From positions 1,933 to 9,138 of the forward strand of contig CAJUIQ010000046.1 of the NCBI GenBank assembly GCA_910586545.1: a DNA stretch of 7,206 nt, read 5' to 3'. The notes below the pieces were generated by a model. The model did not search any database. It saw only the letters and a program-made list of their open reading frames with translations, and was not told the origin of the DNA. Made by a program: the position numbers and the translations under genes. Shown piece by piece: positions 1 to 7,192 of the stretch (positions within the stretch are counted from its first letter, which is position 1; each line of letters begins with the position of its first letter). The stretch comes from an uncultured Eubacteriales bacterium. Lineage in GTDB: Bacteria; Bacillota; Clostridia; Oscillospirales; CAG-272.

Positions 1-591
1 CAGTCCTTTGAAGAATTGGTGCAATCGCTTGGCGTGTGGGGCGTTGTTTTTATGTTTTTGCTCCAAGTAGTGCAGGTAGTTTTGGCGGTAATTCCCGGCG
101 AACCTGTTGAACTGATTTTTGGGGCTTTATACGGCACGCTTTGGGGAACAATTTTGTGTATTGCGGGAATTGTTTGCGGGACGGCTCTGATTTATGTTTT
201 AGTACAAAAGCTTGGCAAATCCTTTGTGGAAAAAATTATTGATTCCAGACAATTTCAAAAATTAAAATTTTTGAAAAATCCTGTGAAGCGGGATACGTTC
301 ATGTTTTTTCTTATGTTTATACCAGGGACACCAAAGGATTTGCTCACATACTTTGCCCCTTTCACGGGAATCTCCTTGCTGCGTATCTTAATGATTGCCG
401 CTGTGGCGCGGATTCCTTCCATTGTAACCTCTACTTATGTAGGTAGCAGCTTCGCGCAGGGAAATCATTTGAAATCGATTATTATTTATGCAGTGGTAGG
501 CGTGGTCAGTTTGGCAGGGATTTTCGTTTACAACAAAATTATTCGTGGAAAAATGGCAAAAGGGGAGGACAATGATGAAGATGAAAAGTGA
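1..591 (+). CDS. VTT-domain (TVP38/TMEM64, DedA-like) membrane protein, 5' end missing
   Basis: The reading frame is open from the first base, so the start lies left of the window; 196 residues remain, and an internal TTG at 16 is not a convincing start. The protein is strongly hydrophobic, with probable membrane segments near visible residues 11-30, 45-70, 99-118, 122-145 and 157-178. Two matching loops, IPGEP (31-35) and IPGTP (107-111), with G-rich helices and an ARIPS segment (136-140) between and after them, are the pattern of the VTT (SNARE-associated/DedA) fold, in which paired re-entrant loops face each other. Family members sit in the cytoplasmic membrane, and some are implicated in lipid scrambling or undecaprenyl-phosphate recycling; the substrate here is unknown. 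The C-terminus is short, charged and acidic (GEDNDEDEK), and its codons also carry the miaB ribosome site and start. The family is fairly sure, the exact role is not. Confidence 0.85.
   Translation, partial: QSFEELVQSLGVWGVVFMFLLQVVQVVLAVIPGEPVELIFGALYGTLWGTILCIAGIVCGTALIYVLVQKLGKSFVEKIIDSRQFQKLKFLKNPVKRDTFMFFLMFIPGTPKDLLTYFAPFTGISLLRILMIAAVARIPSIVTSTYVGSSFAQGNHLKSIIIYAVVGVVSLAGIFVYNKIIRGKMAKGEDNDEDEK
253..276. repeat. AT-rich near-perfect palindrome inside the membrane-protein gene
   Basis: The arms TTTCAAAAATT (253-263) and AATTTTTGAAA (266-276) are exact reverse complements separated by AA. They encode the hydrophilic loop FQKLKFLK between two membrane segments. With a two-base loop the inner pairs could not form in RNA, so it would be a weak AT-rich hairpin or a symmetrical DNA site. 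There is no following T-run in a terminator arrangement and translation continues through it. It may be chance in an AT-rich, lysine-rich stretch. Confidence 0.5.
561..568 (+). promoter_or_regulatory. Ribosome binding site of miaB, inside the upstream gene
   Basis: AGGGGAGG is a strong Shine-Dalgarno match. It lies 3 nt before ATG 572, 6 nt before ATG 575 and 12 nt before ATG 581. The 6-nt spacing favours the ATG at 575. The site falls within the last codons of the membrane-protein gene, so ribosomes finishing that gene cross it. Confidence 0.8.
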
Positions 592-2011
592 AAATATGAC
601 TGCTCCTCATATAGAAGAAGCGGAAATTGAGCGGCAGCGCCTCCTTTGCGATACTATAGAGAAGGAACTATTTTCCAGAGGCTTTGGCAAGGAGCGGCGA
701 CCAGGATATTATATACAGACCTTTGGATGTCAGCAAAACGAGGCGGATAGCGAGCGCATGGCCGGCATTGCATGGATGATGGGATATCGTCCCGTATCGG
801 ATCCGGCAGCGGCAGAACTGATTTTGATAAATACCTGTGCGATTCGTGAGCATGCGGAAAAGAAGGCTCTTTCCATTATTGGCACATATAAGCATGTGAA
901 AGACAAAAATCCTGGTGTGATTATAGGCGTCGGCGGTTGTATGGTTGCGCAGAAGCATCGAGCGGATCAGCTAAAAAACAGTTATCCTTATGTGAATTTT
1001 TCCTTTGATCCCGGCGCTCTCCATCTTTTGCCGGAACTGATTTACCATGCGCTTACAGGCGGCAAGCGCCGTTTTGTTTCCAGTGATACATATGCTGTGG
1101 CGGAAGGGCTTCCGACGCATCAGAAACAATCGTTTAAAGCATGGCTTTCCATCATGTATGGATGTAATAATTTTTGTTCTTACTGTATTGTCCCCTATGT
1201 GCGGGGCAGAGAGCGCAGCCGCACACCGGAGGCAATTTTAGAGGAAGCGCGTCGGTTAATTGATGGCGGTGCGCGAGACATTACATTGCTTGGGCAAAAT
1301 GTGAACTCTTATGGTAAGGATATTGGTAGCATGGATATTGCTGCTCTGATGCGGCAAATTTGCGCCCTGCCGGGAGATTTCCGGCTGCGGTTTATGACGA
1401 GTCATCCAAAAGATGCATCCGACGCGCTGATTGCCGCTATGGCGGAGGAAGAAAAGATTGTTCCGCATTTTCATCTGCCGGTGCAGTCCGGATCAGATAC
1501 GATCCTGCGCCGAATGAATCGTAAATATACGGCGCAGGAATATCTGCGTATCATCGATAAGCTGAAAAGCAGTGTGCCGGACGTAAGTTTGACTAGTGAT
1601 ATTATTGTAGGATTTCCGGGAGAAACAGATGCAGATTTCCAGGAGACGCTGGACATGCTTGCTGCGGTAGAGTATGATGCTATCTTTTCCTTTATCTATT
1701 CCCCCAGAAAGGGAACTCCCGCGGCGACTATGGAAGGACAAATTCCAAGAGAGGTGAGCAGCCGCCGGTTTGAACAGCTGCTCTCGCTCCAGCACGATAT
1801 ATCCAGAGCAAGAAACCAGCGGTTTGTGGGACGAACGATACGTGCCCTTTGTGAAGAAGTGAGCAAGACGGATCCGGACAAAATGACCGCAAGAAGTGAT
1901 TCTCCGAGGCCGATTCACTTTGAAAATAATAAAGGCGTGCCTGTCGGGGAATATTGTAATTTGGAGATCGTTTCAGCGGATACGTTTAGCCTATATGGTG
2001 AATTAAAATAA
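575..2011 (+). CDS. miaB: tRNA-2-methylthio-N6-dimethylallyladenosine synthase MiaB
   Basis: This is a radical-SAM methylthiotransferase of the cytoplasm that adds a methylthio group at C2 of i6A37 in tRNAs reading UNN codons, giving ms2i6A37. The 478-residue protein has a variable N-terminal extension (about 1-44), then the UPF0004 domain with its three cluster cysteines C52 (TFGCQQNEADSE), C88 (NTCAIREHAEKK) and C122 (GGCMVAQ). The radical-SAM domain follows with C197, C201 and C204 (YGCNNFCSYCIVPYVRGRE), LGQNVNSYG at 239-247, HLPVQSGSD at 300-308 and SDIIVGFPGE at 341-350. A C-terminal TRAM RNA-binding domain spans about 412-478. These two cysteine triads ligate the two [4Fe-4S] clusters of the family, so all expected ligands are present. 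The frame is open back to a GTG at 545, but the strong ribosome site at 561-568 lies inside that version; I take ATG 575, with 572 or 581 possible. It overlaps the preceding gene by 17 nt, which suggests translational coupling. Confidence 0.97.
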   Translation: MKMKSENMTAPHIEEAEIERQRLLCDTIEKELFSRGFGKERRPGYYIQTFGCQQNEADSERMAGIAWMMGYRPVSDPAAAELILINTCAIREHAEKKALSIIGTYKHVKDKNPGVIIGVGGCMVAQKHRADQLKNSYPYVNFSFDPGALHLLPELIYHALTGGKRRFVSSDTYAVAEGLPTHQKQSFKAWLSIMYGCNNFCSYCIVPYVRGRERSRTPEAILEEARRLIDGGARDITLLGQNVNSYGKDIGSMDIAALMRQICALPGDFRLRFMTSHPKDASDALIAAMAEEEKIVPHFHLPVQSGSDTILRRMNRKYTAQEYLRIIDKLKSSVPDVSLTSDIIVGFPGETDADFQETLDMLAAVEYDAIFSFIYSPRKGTPAATMEGQIPREVSSRRFEQLLSLQHDISRARNQRFVGRTIRALCEEVSKTDPDKMTARSDSPRPIHFENNKGVPVGEYCNLEIVSADTFSLYGELK

Positions 2012-2016
2012 AAAAA

Positions 2017-2021
2017 TGGAG
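2017..2021 (+). promoter_or_regulatory. Ribosome binding site that decides the YlbF-family start
   Basis: TGGAG lies 6 nt before ATG 2028. An in-frame ATG at 2016 overlaps it, but is preceded only by an A-rich run without a ribosome site. The later ATG is therefore the better start. Confidence 0.65.
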
Positions 2022-2027
2022 TTTATA

Positions 2028-2420
2028 ATGGAAAATTTAAATAAAGAAATTGTAGAAACGGTTAAAAGACTTGCCGCGTTGATCAAAGCAGATCCTCGCT
2101 ATAACGCGGTCATGCAGACACAGGCAGCATATACAGAGGACAGCGAAATTAGTAAACTGCTCACGGAATACAATGTTCAGCAGGCTGCTCTGGCAGAAGC
2201 CTGCAAGGGGGAACAGGACGCACAGTTGGCGGAATCCATCCGCAGACGTTTGGGAGAACTGTACAATCAGGTGGTGGAAAATCCGGTGTATCTTGCCTAT
2301 AAGGAAGCCAGCGACGAATATAATGCTTTTTATCAGGCAGTGAGCCAGGAATTGGAATTTGCACTGAATGGAAAATCCGGATGTACTCATAACTGCTCTA
2401 CCTGTAGCGGATGCCATTAA
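2028..2420 (+). CDS. YlbF/YmcA (Ric-like) family protein with Cys-rich tail
   Basis: This 130-residue, mostly helical and charged protein resembles the YlbF/YmcA family (Com_YlbF, formerly DUF964). The fit rests on the N-terminal helix, the motif KADPRYNAVMQTQAAY (20-35), the segment ENPVYLAYKEASDEYNAFYQAV (84-105) and the position directly after miaB. In Bacillus subtilis, RicA (YmcA), RicF (YlbF) and RicT form a complex that carries [4Fe-4S] clusters and affects RNase Y-dependent mRNA processing, sporulation, competence and biofilm formation; ricA is likewise next to miaB. Here the last 12 residues hold C119, C123, C126 and C129 in the spacing CX3CX2CX2C, followed by a terminal His130, a plausible metal or Fe-S site. 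A further Cys is at 59. No RicT or RicF partner is in the window. The start is chosen from the ribosome site at 2017-2021; ATG 2016 would add four residues. It could act as a generic Fe-S or RNase accessory factor, so the family is likely but the function is inferred. Confidence 0.85.
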   Translation: MENLNKEIVETVKRLAALIKADPRYNAVMQTQAAYTEDSEISKLLTEYNVQQAALAEACKGEQDAQLAESIRRRLGELYNQVVENPVYLAYKEASDEYNAFYQAVSQELEFALNGKSGCTHNCSTCSGCH

Positions 2421-2449
2421 AGTCTCGGTGACAATTGCCAAAAGAAAGC

Positions 2450-2455
2450 AGAGGA
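2450..2455 (+). promoter_or_regulatory. Probable ribosome binding site of mutS
   Basis: AGAGGA lies 10 nt before ATG 2466, a slightly long spacing and a weaker match than for miaB or mutL. An in-frame TAG at 2460-2462 rules out any earlier start. The 45-nt gap around it (2421-2465) shows no terminator and no convincing promoter. Confidence 0.55.
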
Positions 2456-2465
2456 CGAGTAGACT

Positions 2466-5063
2466 ATGACAGAAATGATGAAGCAGTATTTAAGCATAAA
2501 AAGCGAATATCAGGACCATTTTCTGTTTTATCGACTGGGTGACTTTTATGAGATGTTTTTCGATGATGCAAAAAATGCGTCTGCTCTGCTGGGCCTGACC
2601 CTAACCGGTAGGGAATGCGGTGAAGCAGAACGGGCTCCCATGTGCGGTGTTCCATATCACTCTGCAGAAACTTATATCGGACAACTGGTAGAGCGAGGAT
2701 ATAAAGTTGCCATTTGCGAGCAGATGGAGGAAGCTGCGGCGGGAAAAGGGCCTGTTCGAAGAGAAGTAATCCGCGTGATCACACCAGGTACTGTGATTGA
2801 GTCGGACCTTTTGCCGGACAGCAGAAACAATTATTTGGCAGCCATTTATTTTGGAGATCTTAGTATCGGCGTATGCTTTGCAGATATTTCTACAGGAAAG
2901 GTTCGAGCAACCTATTTTGCAGGAATCTGTGCCGAAGAAGAGTTGCTTGGAGAGCTGGCAACCATTGGCCCTGCAGAGGTTATTACAAATGCAGAGCTTG
3001 GCAGACACAGTGGACTGCATTCCTTTTTGCAGGAGCGCGGAATCCCATGCACAGATAAGCTGCAAACGTATTTTGCCCCTGAGGCAGCCGCGGAATGGTA
3101 TACGGAGATTGCCGGTACATACGGAAAAGGACAGGAGTCCTTTCAGCCAGCAATGTATGCTTGTGGTGCGGCTTTTGGATACATTGCGGATATGCAGAAA
3201 ACAGATCTTTCTTATATTGAGGATATTACTTTCTACGAAAATGCCCAGTATCTAGAGATGGATACCAGCACCCGGCGCAATCTGGAGCTGATGGAAACCA
3301 TGCTCGATAAAGAGAAGAAAGGTTCTCTCCTAGGCGTTTTGGATAAAACCAATACATCTATGGGCCGTCGTCTCATTCGTTCTTATTTGGAACATCCCCT
3401 GCGGGATGTAAAAAAGATAGTTACCCGGCAGCAGTCTGTAGGAGAATTGGTTTCGAATCATATGCTTCGAGATGAACTGCGTCATCTTTTGGCGTCTGTT
3501 TTGGATATGGAGCGGATTCTTACAAGGATTCTTTATGGAACGGGGGGAGCGAGAGAACTCCGTGCATTGGCCCAGTCTATTGAAGTTTTGCCACAGATAA
3601 AAACACTGCTTCAGGCGGCGGAGTCTAAACAGCTTGCTGCCATTTGGGAAAATATCGACAGCCTTTTTGATGTTTATGAACTATTATCAAAAGCCATCAA
3701 CGATACGCCACCGTTTTCTATTCGGGAAGGTGGGATGATTCGAGACGGCTACGATTCCAGTGTAGACGAACTGCGTTCCATTCAAAATAATGCAAAGGAT
3801 TATATTAAAAGACTGGAAGAAAAGGAACGGGAAGCTACAGGGATTAAAAATCTGCGTATTGGAGTAAACCGAGTATTCGGCTATTATATTGAGGTGACGC
3901 GTTCTTATAGTGAATTGGTTCCGCCTCACTATATCCGTAAACAAACACTAACCAATTGCGAACGGTACATATCAGAAGAACTTAAGGAACTGGAAAGTAC
4001 GATTCTTGGCGCGGAGGACAAGCTGAAAAATTTGGAATATCAGCTATTCTGTGAAGTGCGAGATGTAGTAGTGAAAAATGCATCCCGTGTACGCAGAAGC
4101 GGGGCTGCTGTAGCGGAATTGGATGTATATGCCAGTCTAGCGCAGGTGGCAGCTCAAAACCAATATGTTTGTCCGGAAGTGGATTACAGTGATGTGCTTA
4201 TAATTAAGGATGGTCGCCATCCGGTTGTAGAACAGTTTGTGCAGGATTCTTATTTTGTTCCAAACGATGTACAACTAGATACAGACGAAAATCGGCTTAT
4301 GCTCATTACAGGCCCTAATATGGCCGGTAAATCTACCTATATGCGTCAGACGGCGTTGATTGTGTTGATGGCGCAAATTGGTTCCTTTGTTCCGGCATCG
4401 GATGCTCATGTAGGAATTGTGGATCGTCTTTTCACCCGTGTAGGCGCATCCGATGATCTTGCCAGCGGTCAATCTACGTTTATGTTGGAGATGCGGGAAG
4501 TAGCGTCGATTTTGCAGCATGCAACAAAGAAAAGTCTTATTATATATGATGAAATTGGCCGCGGAACCAGTACCTTTGACGGTATGTCTATCGCTCGTGC
4601 CGTACTGGAATATACAGCGGGAAAAAAGCTGGGTGCAAAGACTTTGTTTGCTACCCACTATCATGAACTTACGGAACTGGAAGGCCAGATTCCCGGCGTA
4701 GTCAATTATAATATTGCTGTGAAAAAGCGGGGGGATGATCTGACATTTCTGCGGAAAATTGTGCGGGGGCCGGTGGATGAGAGTTACGGTATACAAGTCG
4801 CAAAGCTTGCAGGCGTGCCTGACGAAGTGGTAGAGCATGCCAAGAAGATTCTGGTGGGTCTTGAAGAAAAGCAGGAAAGGATATCTATAGAGAAGGCACC
4901 GGAGACGATGGAAAGTGACAATACCGTAGAGGCGACGCCGATTAGTATGATGGATATGTGCCGGGAGAGTGTATGTGAGAGCATACGCAAAACGGATCTC
5001 AATACGCTGACGCCAATCGAAGCGATGAATTTAATTTATGAATGGAAACGGACTATTGAATAA
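2466..5063 (+). CDS. mutS: DNA mismatch repair protein MutS
   Basis: MutS scans newly copied DNA as a dimer, binds mispairs and small loops, and recruits MutL in an ATP-dependent way. The 865-residue length is normal for MutS1 (E. coli 853). The N-terminal mismatch-binding domain starts with MMKQYLSIK and contains the Phe-X-Glu wedge at F27-Y28-E29 within GDFYEMFF. Connector, lever and clamp regions fill about 125-560. The ABC-type ATPase domain carries Walker A GPNMAGKST (616-624, K622), the signature region DDLASGQST (663-671), Walker B LIIYDE with D695 and E696, and the switch histidine H731 in ATHYHE. The conserved C-terminal end LNTLTPIEAMNLIYEWK is present. Just before it, at 825-829, PISMM sits where many Firmicute MutS proteins have a QLSFF-type sliding-clamp motif. 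Start ATG 2466 is fixed by an in-frame stop immediately upstream. The gene is followed after 20 nt by mutL, its functional partner. Confidence 0.99.
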   Translation: MTEMMKQYLSIKSEYQDHFLFYRLGDFYEMFFDDAKNASALLGLTLTGRECGEAERAPMCGVPYHSAETYIGQLVERGYKVAICEQMEEAAAGKGPVRREVIRVITPGTVIESDLLPDSRNNYLAAIYFGDLSIGVCFADISTGKVRATYFAGICAEEELLGELATIGPAEVITNAELGRHSGLHSFLQERGIPCTDKLQTYFAPEAAAEWYTEIAGTYGKGQESFQPAMYACGAAFGYIADMQKTDLSYIEDITFYENAQYLEMDTSTRRNLELMETMLDKEKKGSLLGVLDKTNTSMGRRLIRSYLEHPLRDVKKIVTRQQSVGELVSNHMLRDELRHLLASVLDMERILTRILYGTGGARELRALAQSIEVLPQIKTLLQAAESKQLAAIWENIDSLFDVYELLSKAINDTPPFSIREGGMIRDGYDSSVDELRSIQNNAKDYIKRLEEKEREATGIKNLRIGVNRVFGYYIEVTRSYSELVPPHYIRKQTLTNCERYISEELKELESTILGAEDKLKNLEYQLFCEVRDVVVKNASRVRRSGAAVAELDVYASLAQVAAQNQYVCPEVDYSDVLIIKDGRHPVVEQFVQDSYFVPNDVQLDTDENRLMLITGPNMAGKSTYMRQTALIVLMAQIGSFVPASDAHVGIVDRLFTRVGASDDLASGQSTFMLEMREVASILQHATKKSLIIYDEIGRGTSTFDGMSIARAVLEYTAGKKLGAKTLFATHYHELTELEGQIPGVVNYNIAVKKRGDDLTFLRKIVRGPVDESYGIQVAKLAGVPDEVVEHAKKILVGLEEKQERISIEKAPETMESDNTVEATPISMMDMCRESVCESIRKTDLNTLTPIEAMNLIYEWKRTIE

Positions 5064-5070
5064 AGCAGGG

Positions 5071-5077
5071 AAGGGAG
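5071..5077 (+). promoter_or_regulatory. Ribosome binding site of mutL
   Basis: AAGGGAG lies 6 nt before ATG 5084 in the 20-nt gap after the mutS stop. It is strong and well spaced, supporting this start and independent initiation of mutL on the shared transcript. Confidence 0.75.
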
Positions 5078-5083
5078 AATGCC

Positions 5084-7174
5084 ATGGGAAAGATCAACGT
5101 ATTAAGTTTTGACATTGCTAATTTGATTGCTGCCGGCGAGGTTGTAGAACGGCCTGCATCAGTAGTGAAGGAATTGACAGAAAACGCCATTGATGCGGGT
5201 GCGAGCAGTATTACTGTTGAAATCAAGCATGGTGGAATTTCCCTGATTCGCGTATCGGATAATGGAGGCGGTATGGAAGCAGACGACTTACCGTTGGCCG
5301 TTCTGCGGCATGCTACCAGTAAAATCGCTACGGCAGAAGATCTGGCAAGTATTGCAACACTGGGATTTCGAGGAGAAGCACTGGCCGCAATTGCTGCCGT
5401 TTGTAAAATGCGAATATTATCCAAACCTGCTAGTGCCGAAATGGGTTCTTCCATGGAATGTGATGGCGGAGAGATTATTAATGTAATGGAAACTGGATGC
5501 GCCGGAGGCACTACGGTGATTACCTCAGAGCTTTTCTACAATGTACCTGCCCGACGAAAATTTTTGAAAAAGGACGCGACGGAAGGCGCAGCGGTCACTG
5601 CGTTGGTAGAGAAAGTCGCCTTGTCCTGTCCCCATGTTGCTGTTAAATATATTGTGGATGGTGACGTTCGATTTATGACCAGTGGTGACGGCGATCTCAA
5701 GGGGGCAATCTATTCTGTATTCGGACGGGAGATGGCTTCTAGAATGTCTCCTGTGGACAGAACGGACAGCAGGGGAATCCGTATTCATGGATATATCGGA
5801 GAACCGGATTTAGTGCGTTCTAATAAAAATCATGAAATTTTCTTTATCAATGGAAGATATGTAAAATGCAGAACTGCTATGGCAGGACTGGAACAAGCAT
5901 ATATTTCGCAAATACCTGTACAGAAATTTCCCGTATGCGTGCTTAATATGGATTTGAATCCAGAGACGATAGATGTAAATGTTCATCCATCTAAGTTAGA
6001 AGTAAAATTTGCAGATGAACGGGCTATATATGAGTCTGTATATTATGCAGTTCTTAACGCTTTGCAAGCGGATTCCAGACCGCAGCTACGCCTGGAAAAG
6101 ACGATGGAACAGCGTCTACCGCTTCCATTTAAGACTTTTAATGAGCAAATGAAGGATCAAAAGCGATTGTCTTATTTGGAAAGCAATGGCCTTTGTACTG
6201 TTAGAACAAAAGAAAATGAAAAAGAACAAATAGTACCAAGCACACCGAATACAGCGGCTTCTGCTGCTACTTGGGAGGCTGAACTGAAGGAAATGACTTT
6301 TCCTGCGTTTTCCCCCACGGTTTTAACATCACAGCAATCACAATTTAGTCCGCTTCAGGCTTTTGTTCCAGTGGAGCGCGGCAGTGCTGACACACCCCAG
6401 AAAATGCAGCTGCATATTGGAGAAACAATTGAGGAGAAGGCGGCTGTAGTAGATATACAGAAAGCGATGATGCCGGATACAGATATAGTTGGAGACGGTG
6501 AGAAGAATTCCGCTTCCGTTGTAGAGGAGACAGGGGATATTCTTGCTTCGCTAAAACAACATGAAGACATTCCGGAGTATACGATTCTTGGAGAAGCATT
6601 CAATTGTTATGTGATTGTTCAACTGGAAGATCGTATTTTGCTAATTGATAAACATGCCGCCCATGAACGGATTCTTTTTGATGAACTTTGCAAACGTATG
6701 GATGCCAAAGAAAAACATGCTCAGATTTTGATGTTTCCGCTGAAATTGAAGCTGGAAGACGAAGAGCTTTTGGCCTTGGAAGAGTACAAGGAAGACATCA
6801 AGGCGACTGGTTTCCAAATTCAGATTAAGAAGCGATCGGGCGAAGTAATTATTTCGGAAATTCCTGAAGAAATCGGGCGGGATGGCGCATCGGATATGAT
6901 TGCTGAACTGGCAGCGGGATTGTCAAACGGAACGGGAAGTGTGGAAGCGACTAGGCGAAAATTTTTTGAGGCCAAGCTTTTCAGCGCATCTTGTAAAGCT
7001 GCTATTAAAGGCGGAAGAGTATATGGTGAGCAGCATTTGCGGTGGATTTGTGATCACCTGCTGCAAACACCTGATAAAGGAGGCAGCGCGGTTAAAACTT
7101 GCCCTCATGGAAGGCCTGTAGCCTTTGAAATAACAAAAAATTCATTAGAAAGTCAATTTGAACGAATTACATAA
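5084..7174 (+). CDS. mutL: DNA mismatch repair protein MutL with endonuclease motifs
   Basis: MutL couples mismatch recognition by MutS to strand incision and removal. The N-terminal GHKL ATPase is complete: KELTENAIDAG (E30, N34), DNGGGM (D59), RHATSK (75-80), GFRGEAL (94-100), and NVHPSK at 299-304 closing the domain near residue 335. A poorly conserved, Ser/Thr/Ala/Glu-rich linker runs about 336-493, and it helps make the 696 residues longer than Bacillus subtilis MutL (627). The C-terminal dimerisation domain has the metal-dependent nicking-endonuclease motifs: DKHAAHERILFDE (522-534), SCKAAIK (636-642) and CPHGRP (673-678). A QILMFP stretch at 547-552 resembles the beta-clamp binding site of Bacillus MutL. 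These motifs place it in the MutH-independent type, where MutL itself cuts the nascent strand. The last Glu of the first nuclease motif is Asp533, with Glu534 next to it. The start follows a strong ribosome site. Confidence 0.99.
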   Translation: MGKINVLSFDIANLIAAGEVVERPASVVKELTENAIDAGASSITVEIKHGGISLIRVSDNGGGMEADDLPLAVLRHATSKIATAEDLASIATLGFRGEALAAIAAVCKMRILSKPASAEMGSSMECDGGEIINVMETGCAGGTTVITSELFYNVPARRKFLKKDATEGAAVTALVEKVALSCPHVAVKYIVDGDVRFMTSGDGDLKGAIYSVFGREMASRMSPVDRTDSRGIRIHGYIGEPDLVRSNKNHEIFFINGRYVKCRTAMAGLEQAYISQIPVQKFPVCVLNMDLNPETIDVNVHPSKLEVKFADERAIYESVYYAVLNALQADSRPQLRLEKTMEQRLPLPFKTFNEQMKDQKRLSYLESNGLCTVRTKENEKEQIVPSTPNTAASAATWEAELKEMTFPAFSPTVLTSQQSQFSPLQAFVPVERGSADTPQKMQLHIGETIEEKAAVVDIQKAMMPDTDIVGDGEKNSASVVEETGDILASLKQHEDIPEYTILGEAFNCYVIVQLEDRILLIDKHAAHERILFDELCKRMDAKEKHAQILMFPLKLKLEDEELLALEEYKEDIKATGFQIQIKKRSGEVIISEIPEEIGRDGASDMIAELAAGLSNGTGSVEATRRKFFEAKLFSASCKAAIKGGRVYGEQHLRWICDHLLQTPDKGGSAVKTCPHGRPVAFEITKNSLESQFERIT

Positions 7175-7181
7175 TTCGCAT

Positions 7182-7187
7182 AAGGGG
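7182..7187 (+). promoter_or_regulatory. Ribosome binding site of the next gene
   Basis: AAGGGG lies 5 nt before ATG 7193, in the 18 nt after the mutL stop. The spacing is good and no terminator precedes it. Confidence 0.6.
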
Positions 7188-7192
7188 AATAT

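Noticed and set aside
545..574. Longer miaB start at GTG 545
   Set aside because: It would place the strong ribosome site inside the gene and lacks its own upstream ribosome site.
2382..2417. CX3CX2C spacing read as a radical-SAM site in the small YlbF-family protein
   Set aside because: The protein is only 130 residues, helical, and has the motif at its extreme C-terminus; a radical-SAM barrel is absent.
2421..2465. Possible hairpin from AGTCT (2421-2425) and AGACT (2461-2465) flanking the YlbF-mutS gap
   Set aside because: Only five base pairs with a 35-nt loop and no T-run, so it is neither a terminator nor a convincing regulatory structure.
2601..3065. 154-codon - strand frame opposite the mutS N-terminal region, with others at 1493-1918, 2037-2441 and 5053-5511
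   Set aside because: All are antisense to clear conserved coding sequence, show no family resemblance, and have atypical composition; they are coding-strand shadows.
2797..3255. 152-codon + strand frame overlapping mutS in another frame
   Set aside because: Its Cys-, Gln- and Arg-rich product has no recognisable features, while the mutS frame is intact and conserved throughout this stretch.
4275..4838. 187-codon open frame on the - strand inside mutS
   Set aside because: It lies fully antisense to the highly conserved MutS ATPase domain, has no recognisable domain, is rich in Cys, His and Ile as expected for a reverse-strand shadow, and all genuine neighbours are on the + strand.
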